DNA of 13,303 nt from CAZNMF01 sp035547155 (GTDB taxonomy: Bacteria; Acidobacteriota; Vicinamibacteria; Vicinamibacterales; SCN-69-37). A program made the position numbers and the translations under genes. Below, piece by piece: positions 5,796-13,303 of the stretch. Within the stretch, counting starts at the first letter, position 1. Each line of letters begins with the position of its first letter. The notes below the pieces were generated by a model, which saw only the letters and a program-made list of their open reading frames with translations, made no database searches and had not been told where the DNA came from. Location: contig DASZVJ010000039.1 in NCBI GenBank assembly GCA_035547155.1, positions 1 to 13,303 of the forward strand. The letters run 5' to 3'.

Positions 5796-7828
5796 GCGCA
5801 CAGGCGCCGAACGCGCTTCCCACGCGCACGCTGACGTTTCCCGCGTCGGCGTCTCGCCGCCCGGCATCGGATCTCGAGTGGCTCGTGACGAACGGCCTCG
5901 GCGGCTATGCGTCCGGGACGGTGGCCGGCGGGCTCACGCGCCGGTATCACGGCCTCCTCATCGCCGCGCTGCCTGCGCCGCTCGGACGCATGCTCTACCT
6001 CTGCCAGCTTCGTGCGATCGTCCAGATCGGCAGCGACACGTGGCTGCTCGATCACGAGGATCTCTCGCGACTGCAGCAGGACGATGTCCTGCCGCTCGCG
6101 GAGTTCCGCCTCGAAGGCGGCCTGCCCGTCTGGCGTTATCTCGCCGGTGAGGGCTGGATCGAAAAACGCGTCGTGATGGCCCATGGCCACAACACGACGG
6201 CCGTCACCTATCGCGCGCAAGGCATCGGCCGCGCGCGTCTGCGTCTCGAGCCCCTGCTCCAGGTGCGCGCGCACGATGCGCAGGTCTCGCTCGTGCGGCC
6301 GGACGGCGTATCCGTACAGCGCGAGCCGCAGGGATGGCATCTCACGCTGCCCGGCGGCCTGCCGGACATGCGATGGCAGATCGCGGGCTCGGACGTGCAG
6401 TCCGACTTCTCATCACCCACCGACGCGCATCTCGATTACGTCCTCGAGCGCGATCGCGGCTATCCGCACACGGGCTCCTTGTGGCGGCCCGGCACGATCG
6501 ACACGACGCTTCAGGACGGGGACGAGATCGTCTTCGTCGTGTCGACGGAAAGCTGGGAGCGCATCGGCGCGGTGCGGGCCGCCGACGTCCTGCGCACCGA
6601 GCTCGAGCGCCGGGCCCGTCTGCTGCAGCACGCGCCGGCGATCGTCGATCCGATCGCCGCCGAGCTCGCGCTCGCCGCGGATCAGTTTCTGATCGTCCCA
6701 GTCAGCCGCAGTGCCGAGGTCACGCGCACGCAGGCCGCGGGCGAGGACGTCCACACGATCATCGCGGGCTATCACTGGTTCACAGACTGGGGCCGCGACT
6801 CGATGATCTCGCTCGAAGGTCTCACGCTCTGCACCGGCCGCACGACGGAGGCCTCAGGCATTCTTCGCGCGTTCGCGCATCACGTGCGCGACGGCCTCAT
6901 TCCGAACTTTTTTCCCGAAGGCGAGCAAGCCGGCGTCTACCACACGGCGGACGCGACGCTCTGGTTCGTCCACGCGATCGATCGCTACGTCCAGCGCTCC
7001 GCCGATCGATCGTTTCTCACCGAGCTGCTGCCCGTGCTCGACGACATCGTCGATCACCACCTGCACGGCACACGCTTCGGGATTCGCGTCGATCCGGACG
7101 ATGGCCTGCTGACGCAGGGCGCGGAGCACTATCAGCTGACGTGGATGGACGCGAAGGTCGGCGACTGGGTCGTGACGCCGCGGCGCGGCAAGGCCGTCGA
7201 GATCAACGCGCTGTGGTACAACGCGCTGCGCGTCATCGCGGGCTGGATGCGCGAGGCGGGCAAACACGATCAGGCCGACAAATGCGCGCGCGCGGCCGAC
7301 GCAGCGTATGCGTCCTTCAATCGCCGCTTCTGGAATCCCGCCACCGCACAGCTCTTCGACGTGGTCGATGGCGAGTCTGGCGACGATCCCGCGTCGCGCC
7401 CGAATCAGCTGTTGGCCATCTCACTACCCCATCCCGTGCTCGCGCCCGAGCGCTGGCCGGCGGTGCTCGACGCGGCGTGTCGAACGTTGACGACGCCGGT
7501 GGGCCTGCGGTCGCTGGCGCCGGGCCATCCCGACTACAAGGCGAAGTACTTCGGCGATCTCCGTGCGCGCGATGCGGCCTATCACCAGGGGACGGTGTGG
7601 GCGTGGCTCATCGGACCACTCGTCGACGCGTGGCTGCGTGTGCATCCGGCCGGTCATCAGGACGCCCGTGAGCTGCTGACCGGCTTCGTCCGGCATCTCG
7701 ATCACGCGGGCGTGGGATCGATCAGCGAGATCTTCGACGCGGAGCCGCCCTTCACGCCGCGCGGCTGCATCGCACAGGCATGGAGCGTGGCGGAAGTGCT
7801 GCGCGCGTGGCTGATCACGACGCCGTAA
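5783..7828 (+). CDS. Amylo-alpha-1,6-glucosidase, bacterial glycogen debranching enzyme type (GDE, GH133-like)
   Basis: The 681-residue protein has a GDE N-terminal domain with EWLVTNGLGGYASGTVAGGL and RRYHGLLIAALP (about 25-60) and a C-terminal (alpha/alpha)6 GDE_C domain with AGYHWFTDWGRDSMISLEGL, TADATLWFVHAIDRY, TWMDAK, GKAVEINALWYNALR, YHQGTVWAWLIGPL and SISEIFDAEPP. By analogy with eukaryotic GDE, Asp456 (WMDA) and Glu649 (SEIFD) are the likely acid/base pair. It probably removes alpha-1,6-linked glucose from glucan, supplying linear chains to TreY. ATG 5783 has GAGG 8 nt upstream; ATG 5792 (ATGA overlap with the treZ stop) is an equally coupled alternative. It occupies the place usually taken by the isoamylase-type TreX. 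Confidence 0.9.
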   Translation: MAGMSAQAPNALPTRTLTFPASASRRPASDLEWLVTNGLGGYASGTVAGGLTRRYHGLLIAALPAPLGRMLYLCQLRAIVQIGSDTWLLDHEDLSRLQQDDVLPLAEFRLEGGLPVWRYLAGEGWIEKRVVMAHGHNTTAVTYRAQGIGRARLRLEPLLQVRAHDAQVSLVRPDGVSVQREPQGWHLTLPGGLPDMRWQIAGSDVQSDFSSPTDAHLDYVLERDRGYPHTGSLWRPGTIDTTLQDGDEIVFVVSTESWERIGAVRAADVLRTELERRARLLQHAPAIVDPIAAELALAADQFLIVPVSRSAEVTRTQAAGEDVHTIIAGYHWFTDWGRDSMISLEGLTLCTGRTTEASGILRAFAHHVRDGLIPNFFPEGEQAGVYHTADATLWFVHAIDRYVQRSADRSFLTELLPVLDDIVDHHLHGTRFGIRVDPDDGLLTQGAEHYQLTWMDAKVGDWVVTPRRGKAVEINALWYNALRVIAGWMREAGKHDQADKCARAADAAYASFNRRFWNPATAQLFDVVDGESGDDPASRPNQLLAISLPHPVLAPERWPAVLDAACRTLTTPVGLRSLAPGHPDYKAKYFGDLRARDAAYHQGTVWAWLIGPLVDAWLRVHPAGHQDARELLTGFVRHLDHAGVGSISEIFDAEPPFTPRGCIAQAWSVAEVLRAWLITTP

Positions 7829-7865
7829 CACCTCCTGATGACAGTCAGCCGCGTGAGCGCGCCGG

Positions 7866-8111
7866 CTACTCGGACGCGCGCGGCGGTCGCGGCGGTGCCG
7901 GCTCCTCGTCCTCGCCGTGATGCACGTCATGCTCGTGCAGCGTCGACGGGCCCGCGTGATCTTCTGCGTCCTTACGTGCCTCGGGAATCTCTGGTGATCG
8001 GCCCTTGCCCTTCGGAATCTCCGGGCCACGCACCTGTTCGTCCGGCAGGTTGTCTTTCCGGAAGCTGGCGTCGTCGGTGAGCCCGATCTCGAGCTTGTCT
8101 CGCCAGGTCAT
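7866..8111 (-). CDS. Small hydrophilic conserved hypothetical protein (81 aa)
   Basis: From ATG 8111 the product begins MTWRDKLEIGLTDDASFRKDNLPDEQVRGPEIPKG, followed by SPEIPEAR, a His/Asp-rich stretch (LHEHDVHHGEDEE) and a Pro-rich end. The 'WRDKLEIGL..D..FRKDNLP...VRGPE' pattern looks like a conserved short soluble protein of unknown function; I cannot name a family. An ideal SD (GGAGG, 8121-8117) lies 5 nt upstream, which decides this start over an ATG at 8174. There are no membrane segments and no cysteines. It sits 53 bp downstream of the lone response regulator and may be co-transcribed with it. It converges with the debranching gene, with 37 bp between stops and no evident hairpin. Confidence 0.7.
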   Translation of the reverse strand: MTWRDKLEIGLTDDASFRKDNLPDEQVRGPEIPKGKGRSPEIPEARKDAEDHAGPSTLHEHDVHHGEDEEPAPPRPPRASE

Positions 8112-8164
8112 AGCCACCTCCGCAGAATGTCGATGCACATCGCTGCGCTCGCGAGGATGCACCG

Positions 8165-8599
8165 TTACCAACAAGTGGCACCAGACTGCCCATCGGTCGA
8201 AGCCGCTGCGTCATCCTTCTGATGTGCCACGAGGCGCTCGATCGCACGGAGCAGCATCGCGGGATCGCACGGCTTGAGAATCATCGTGTCGAACCCGACG
8301 GTCTTCGCTTCGTCGAGTTGCCGGCCGTGCGAGTACCCCGTCGCCGCAATCAGCGGCAGCGCGTGCGTCGACGGCGCCGCGCGCAGACGACGCCCCGCTT
8401 CGACGCCCGTAATTCCTGGCAGATCCAGGTCCATAATCACGACGGCCGGATGGCACTCGGAGGCGAGTTGCACTGCGCTGTAGCCGTCGCGCGCCGTCAG
8501 CACGTCGTACCCGGAGAGCTCGAGGAAGAGCCGCCAGCTCTCCAGAGAATCCTCGTAGTCGTCCACGAGCAGGACACAAGGTCGATTCGTTGTCATCAT
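8165..8599 (-). CDS. Single-domain response regulator (CheY-like receiver)
   Basis: The 144-residue product is one receiver domain: acidic pair Asp13-Asp14 (VLLVDDYEDS), phosphoacceptor Asp57 (VVIMDLDLPG), the switch Thr in AATGY, and the conserved Lys in MILKPCD. A roughly 20-residue polar tail follows, with no output domain. It probably works as a phosphotransfer or protein-interaction element for a kinase, possibly one encoded on this window. Two ATGs (8599, 8596) are in tandem; the nearest SD (GGAGGT, 8626-8621) is 21 nt upstream, with a hairpin between. It is divergent from the NtrC-type activator, with 191 bp between them. Confidence 0.9.
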   Translation of the reverse strand: MMTTNRPCVLLVDDYEDSLESWRLFLELSGYDVLTARDGYSAVQLASECHPAVVIMDLDLPGITGVEAGRRLRAAPSTHALPLIAATGYSHGRQLDEAKTVGFDTMILKPCDPAMLLRAIERLVAHQKDDAAASTDGQSGATCW

Positions 8600-8626
8600 C
8601 GCTGCGCGGCAGTCGCGCAGACCTCC
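8600..8626 (-). promoter_or_regulatory. Hairpin between SD and start codon of the lone receiver gene
   Basis: On the minus strand GGAGGT is followed directly by CTGCGCG-ACTGC-CGCGCAG (8620-8602), a perfect 7-bp stem with a 5-nt loop, then CG and ATG. Folded, it would place the SD about 3 nt plus the stem junction from the ATG. No other SD is seen near this start. Confidence 0.45.
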
Positions 8627-8693
8627 TGCATTTCGATCACTTCAATGATGATGCCAGCCGTGTATCGCGACGATCGAACGCCCGTCGTGGCGC

Positions 8694-8709
8694 TGGCATC
8701 GTCCGTGCT
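8694..8709 (+). promoter_or_regulatory. Possible sigma-54 promoter upstream of the NtrC-type gene
   Basis: TGGCATCGTCCGTGCT keeps GG and GC with a 10-nt spacer and matches 9 of 12 fixed positions of the -24/-12 consensus. Predicted start is about 8720, some 70 nt before the ATG at 8791. It is in the right place for autoregulation of a sigma-54 activator, but the match is modest. The remaining 8600-8790 sequence shows no other clear promoter. Confidence 0.25.
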
Positions 8710-8790
8710 TCTCGGATGCGCGCTCCCGGTCTTCGCGCCTGGCCGGGCGTCGAGCGGCGCGTGCCGTTCGTTCGTGCGCGGGATCTTCAC

Positions 8791-10299
<1,509 letters not shown>

Positions 10300-10300
10300 G

Positions 10301-11416
10301 TCATCCACGCGGCACGTGCAGCTCGAACACCGTCCGGCCGTCCGCGCTGCGGACGTGGATGTGCCCGGCGTGCGCCTGCGCGATCTGCTGCGCGATGTAG
10401 AGGCCGAGGCCGAGCCCGTTGCGGTGACCGACAGGCTGATGGACGCCGCCGAACGGCTCGAACAGCCGCGGCAGGCGCTCGCGCTCGATCGTGCCTTCGT
10501 TCTCGACCGCCAGCGTCACGACGTCCGGGCGGCAGCCGTCGAGCCGGACGACGACCGGCGCGTCGGCGTCGCCATGCACGAGCGCGTTCCCGACGAGATT
10601 CGACGCGATCTGCGCGATGCGATCGGGATCCCAGCGGCCGCTGAGATCGCCCGCGTGCTCGACGACGATCGTCCGTTGTGGAAACGTCGCCTGATGCTCC
10701 TGCACGACGCGCTGCACGAGACGGCCGGCATCAGCGCCCTGACGCGCAATCGGAATGCCGCCAGCCAGCCGCGCCCGCGCGAAGTCGAGCATGTCGGCGA
10801 TCATCCGGTTCATCCGCCGCCCGCTCGATCCGATGCGCGCGACGACGTCGCGCACGAACGGATCGGTCGATCGCTGCTCCAGCAGGCTGGCGCCGGTCAG
10901 GATCGCGCTGAGCGGCGCGCGCAGATCGTGGCCGAGCACCGCCGCGAGCATCTCGTTCAGCCGCAGCGTCTCGGTGCGTGCGCGCAAGTCCTCCTGCAGC
11001 TGCCGCCGGTGGCGGTACAGCTCGAAGAACACCTCCGCCTTGTTCGCCAGCACGTGAGGCTCGATCGGCTTGTGCAGGAAATCGACGGCGCCGGCGTCGT
11101 AGCCCTTGAACACACGATGCCGATCGCGCGCGCCGGCCGTGACGAAGATCAGCGGCACACGCCGCGTCCGCTCGCTGCCGCGCATCAGCTCGGCCAGCTC
11201 GAAGCCGTCCATCTCCGGCATCTGCACGTCGACGATGGCGAGCGCGACGTCGTGACGCAGCAAGAGGTCCAGCGCCTCGACGCCCGAGCGCGCCGTCAGC
11301 ACCTCGACGTCGTCGCGGCGCAGCAAGGCTGCGAGGGCGACGAGATTCTCTTCGAGATCGTCGACCAGCAGGCACGTCACGGGCCGCCGCACGGGCGGAG
11401 AGGGAACGTCTGACAT
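10301..11416 (-). CDS. Receiver-first histidine kinase (REC-HisKA-HATPase)
   Basis: The 371-residue soluble protein starts with a receiver (about 12-125): Asp19-Asp20, phosphoacceptor Asp63 (IVDVQMPEMDG), Thr93 and Lys116. A short coiled linker (KAEVFFELYRHRRQLQEDLRARTETL) leads to HisKA with His163 in LGHDLRAPLSAI, then HATPase_c with N-box SNLVGNAL (272-279), a G1-like VENEG (304-308, Glu where Asp is usual) and G2 GLGLGL (334-339). There are no membrane segments or PAS domains, so it senses through its receiver or partner proteins. It is the last gene of the CheR/CheB cluster, 89 bp after cheB. Its stop is one base from the stop of the NtrC-type gene. Confidence 0.93.
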   Translation of the reverse strand: MSDVPSPPVRRPVTCLLVDDLEENLVALAALLRRDDVEVLTARSGVEALDLLLRHDVALAIVDVQMPEMDGFELAELMRGSERTRRVPLIFVTAGARDRHRVFKGYDAGAVDFLHKPIEPHVLANKAEVFFELYRHRRQLQEDLRARTETLRLNEMLAAVLGHDLRAPLSAILTGASLLEQRSTDPFVRDVVARIGSSGRRMNRMIADMLDFARARLAGGIPIARQGADAGRLVQRVVQEHQATFPQRTIVVEHAGDLSGRWDPDRIAQIASNLVGNALVHGDADAPVVVRLDGCRPDVVTLAVENEGTIERERLPRLFEPFGGVHQPVGHRNGLGLGLYIAQQIAQAHAGHIHVRSADGRTVFELHVPRG

Positions 11417-11436
11417 GGTTTCCCCGGGCTCTTACT

Positions 11437-11499
11437 GGGCGCCCACAAGGGGCGCTCCTACAGTGGCCAGTCGTAGGGGCGGCCCTTGTGGCCGCCCCC
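11437..11499. repeat. Imperfect inverted repeat of GC-rich dispersed type
   Basis: The left arm (11437-11461) contains CACAAGGGGCGCTCCTAC; the right arm (11473-11499) read in reverse complement contains CACAAGGGCCGCCCCTAC, 16 of 18 identical. The arms flank an 11-nt spacer (AGTGGCCAGTC). Each arm is itself partly self-complementary (GGGCGCC...GGCGC; GGGGCGGCC...GGCCGCCCC). The GTAGGGGCGGCCCTTGTGGCCGCCCC form resembles intergenic repeats dispersed in some GC-rich soil genomes. It fills most of the gap between cheB and the downstream kinase gene and could form a strong RNA hairpin affecting expression of the kinase gene. Confidence 0.7.
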
Positions 11500-11505
11500 G
11501 GCGGC

Positions 11506-12087
11506 TCACAATCTCCCCAACAGCTCTGCGATCCCTTCGAGCGGCAGCACGAAGTCGACGGGGCCGCGCGCGAGCGCGGCTTCGACCATCATCGGCACGC
11601 GCGCGGTCGACGGGTCCTGCACGACGGTCCAGCCGCCGGCGCGCCGCACGGCGGCCAACCCCGCCGCGCCGTCGTCGCTGCCGCCGGTCAGCAGGATCGC
11701 GAGCGTCCGTTCGCGGTACACCTCCGCGGCCGCCTCGAACAGCACGTCGACCGACGGCCGCGAGAAGTGCACGAGCTCGTCGACCGACAGCGCGATCGAT
11801 CGTGTGTCGTCGACGAGCAGATGATAATCGGCGGGCGCGAGGTACACGGTGCCGGGCTCGACCGGATCCTTGTCCTGCGCGTCGCGGACGGGTACGGCGC
11901 AATACGGCTGGAAGACCTCGGCCAGCACGCTGCGGCGATCGCGCGGCAGGTGCAGGACGATCAGGACGCCGGCCCGCAGGGTCGGCGGCAGCGCACGCAG
12001 CAGCTCGATCAACGCCTCGACGCCGCCCGCCGACGCGCCGATGACGACCAGATCGATCGTCCCGGTCAGCCGCGTCCCGTCGATCAT
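11506..12087 (-). CDS. cheB: CheB-type protein-glutamate methylesterase, catalytic domain only
   Basis: CheB removes methyl esters from glutamates, and deamidates glutamines, on chemoreceptors. The 193-residue product is only the CheB_methylest domain: VIGASAGG with nucleophile Ser19, VLHLPRD with His46, LLTGGSDDGA with Asp139, and DPSTARVPMMVEAAL near the end. The N-terminal regulatory receiver of classical CheB is absent, so activity must be controlled otherwise, perhaps by the adjacent receiver proteins. The ATG overlaps the cheR stop (ATGA, 12084-12087), implying translational coupling. Confidence 0.93.
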   Translation of the reverse strand: MIDGTRLTGTIDLVVIGASAGGVEALIELLRALPPTLRAGVLIVLHLPRDRRSVLAEVFQPYCAVPVRDAQDKDPVEPGTVYLAPADYHLLVDDTRSIALSVDELVHFSRPSVDVLFEAAAEVYRERTLAILLTGGSDDGAAGLAAVRRAGGWTVVQDPSTARVPMMVEAALARGPVDFVLPLEGIAELLGRL

Positions 12088-12911
12088 GCCGACTCCCGCT
12101 TGCGAAAGATGCGATCGTCACGCGCGACGTCCTCGAACGCGTCGGCGTGCGGCGAGAAGCGGATCGACTCCTTCGCCCCGATCCCGAGATAGCCTCGCCG
12201 GCAGAGCGCCTCGCGGAACAACCCGACGGCGCGGTCCTGCAGCTCGCGGTTGAAGTAGATGAGCACGTTCCGGCACGAGACGAGCTGCACCTCGGCGAAC
12301 ACGCTGTCGGTCGCCAGGCTGTGATCGGAGAAGACGATGTGCTGGCGCAGCGCGCGGTTGAAGACGGCGCGGCCGTACGCGGCCGTGTAGTAGTCCGACA
12401 GCGACGAGTGCCCGCCGGCCCGCGCGTGGTTGGCCGTGAACGTCTGGATCCGATCGACGTCGTAGACGCCGGCTTCGGCGCGGCGCAGCGTGTGCGGGTT
12501 GATGTCGGTGGCATAGATGATCGTCCGCGCCAGCAGTCCCTCTTCGTGCAGCAGGATGGCCATCGAGTACGCCTCTTCGCCGGTGCTGCAGCCCGCCACC
12601 CAGATCTTGAGGGACGGATACGTCCGCAGCACGGGCATCACGCTCGCGCGCAGCGATCGGAAGTACGACGGATCGCGGAACATCTCGCTCACCGGCACAG
12701 TGAGCACGTCGAGCAGGTCCGGAAACACCTCCGGATCGTGCAGCACGCGATCCTGCAGCTGGGAAAGCGTCTCGCAGTGGAAGAGCGTCATTGCCGCCCG
12801 CGCGCGCCGCCGCAGCGAGGCCATCGCGTAGCCGCGGAAGTCGTAGTGGTACTTCAGATAGATCGCGTCGAGCAGCAGATGCAGCTCGATCTCGAAGTCC
12901 TTGGACGTCAC
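12084..12911 (-). CDS. cheR: CheR-type protein-glutamate O-methyltransferase
   Basis: CheR transfers methyl groups from S-adenosylmethionine to receptor glutamates. From GTG 12911 the protein has 275 residues, the family's normal size. It has a helical N-terminal domain (VTSKDFEIELHLLLDAIY, SLRRRAR), TVPVSEMFRDPSYFRSL (71-87), the SAM site VAGCSTGEEAYSMAI (105-119), ATDIN (134-138) and SCRNVLIYFN (212-221). GTG 12911 is preferred over an ATG at 13073: the longer form adds 54 residues read from the overlapping receiver gene, while GTG makes a GTGA overlap with that gene's stop (12908-12911). It lacks the N-terminal TPR or PAS additions of some sensory CheRs. Confidence 0.93.
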   Translation of the reverse strand: MTSKDFEIELHLLLDAIYLKYHYDFRGYAMASLRRRARAAMTLFHCETLSQLQDRVLHDPEVFPDLLDVLTVPVSEMFRDPSYFRSLRASVMPVLRTYPSLKIWVAGCSTGEEAYSMAILLHEEGLLARTIIYATDINPHTLRRAEAGVYDVDRIQTFTANHARAGGHSSLSDYYTAAYGRAVFNRALRQHIVFSDHSLATDSVFAEVQLVSCRNVLIYFNRELQDRAVGLFREALCRRGYLGIGAKESIRFSPHADAFEDVARDDRIFRKRESA

Positions 12912-13303
12912 CGCGGCCCTGCCGACTTCGGCATCCAGACGCGCACGAGCGACAGCAGCTTCTCTACTTCGAGCGGCTTCGCCATATAGTCGTTGGCGCC
13001 AGCCGCCAGACATTTCTCCTGATCGTCCTTCATCGCCTTCGCCGTCAGCGCGATGATCGGGATCGCTTTCCATTCCGGCCGCCGGCGGATCTCGCGCATG
13101 GCCGTCAGCCCGTCCATCTCCGGCATCATGACGTCCATCAGCACGAGATCGACCGGTGGCGTGCCGGCGGTCTGCTGACGCTCCAGCACGTCGAGCGCCT
13201 CGCGGCCGTTGCGCGCGATCTCGATCGCCACGCCCTTCGGCTCCAGGATGCTGGACACGGCGAAGATGTTGCGCGCGTCGTCCTCGACCAGCAGGACGCG
13301 GCG
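12908..13303 (-). CDS. C-terminal receiver domain, probably of a hybrid histidine kinase (partial)
   Basis: The frame is open to the window edge and gives 131 residues of a complete receiver: RRVLLVEDDARNIFAVSSIL, phosphoacceptor Asp in LVLMDVMMPEMDG, switch Thr in ALTAKA, and conserved Lys in YMAKPLE. The 'EDDARNIFAVSSILE' opening is the form common in receivers at the C-terminus of large hybrid kinases, so the rest of the gene probably lies beyond 13303. A methionine (GTG) at 13258 would start inside beta-1/alpha-1 of the fold and is not a credible start. Its stop overlaps the cheR start. Confidence 0.85.
   Translation of the reverse strand, partial: RRVLLVEDDARNIFAVSSILEPKGVAIEIARNGREALDVLERQQTAGTPPVDLVLMDVMMPEMDGLTAMREIRRRPEWKAIPIIALTAKAMKDDQEKCLAAGANDYMAKPLEVEKLLSLVRVWMPKSAGPR

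Noticed and set aside
4191..5867. 558-codon open frame antisense to treZ
   Set aside because: It is the shadow of a clear GH13 gene; the product shows no recognisable motif and no ribosome binding site was evident.
8112..8164. Direct GATGCAC repeats (two copies) between the lone receiver and the small protein as a regulatory element
   Set aside because: Only 7 bp each, no symmetry and inside a short probable operon spacer; expected by chance.
8643..8672. Minus-strand TGGCATCATCATTGAA as a sigma-54 promoter for the lone receiver gene
   Set aside because: Spacing is right, but the invariant GC of the -12 element is GA, so I do not call it.
12912..13073. Longer CheR starting at ATG 13073
   Set aside because: The added 54 residues are read from the other frame of the receiver domain and are not CheR-like; GTG 12911 gives normal length and a GTGA overlap.

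Overview
The window is about two-thirds G+C by eye, gene-dense and bacterial, with no rRNA, tRNA, CRISPR or insertion sequence visible. The GC-rich codon use, the csbD and DUF6496 stress genes, the treY/treZ pair with a bacterial-type debranching enzyme, an NtrC-type sigma-54 activator and a CheR/CheB/hybrid-kinase set suggest a soil Acidobacteriota (possibly Vicinamibacteria). That placement is inference, as no marker gene is present.

Region 1 (1-7828) is a trehalose/glycogen stress island. The tail of a DUF6496 protein (1-138) converges with treY (152-2818, minus) on a shared hairpin. A 206-bp divergent intergenic region (2819-3024) then precedes a plus-strand operon: an exported protein of unknown function (3025-3639), a CsbD-like protein (3658-3873), treZ (3870-5795) and a GDE-type amylo-alpha-1,6-glucosidase (5783-7828). 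TreY converts the reducing end of maltooligosaccharides to trehalose, TreZ releases the trehalose, and the debranching enzyme probably trims branched glucan. The operon leader holds an 11-of-12 match to the sigma-54 -24/-12 consensus, placed correctly before a strong ribosome binding site. A weaker GG-N10-GC match points the other way towards treY. treZ has no ATG, GTG or TTG that can encode its full N-terminus and appears to start at a CTG overlapping the csbD stop (CTGA).

Region 2 (7866-10299) holds a small charged hypothetical protein and a single-domain response regulator, both on minus, then a divergent complete NtrC-type activator (receiver, AAA+ with GAFTGA, Fis-type HTH) on plus. The lone receiver has its Shine-Dalgarno sequence separated from its start codon by a 7-bp hairpin.

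Region 3 (10301-13303, all minus) is a signalling operon read from the window's right edge: C-terminal receiver of a probable hybrid histidine kinase (partial), CheR methyltransferase (GTGA overlap), stand-alone CheB methylesterase domain (ATGA overlap), an 89-bp gap with a large imperfect inverted repeat, and a receiver-first histidine kinase. No chemoreceptor, CheA or CheW is visible, so a non-flagellar sensory role is as likely as chemotaxis.

The most notable hypothesis is that the trehalose operon is sigma-54 dependent and might be driven by the NtrC-type activator encoded about 1 kb downstream of it. The promoter motif is directly visible; the regulatory link is inference.
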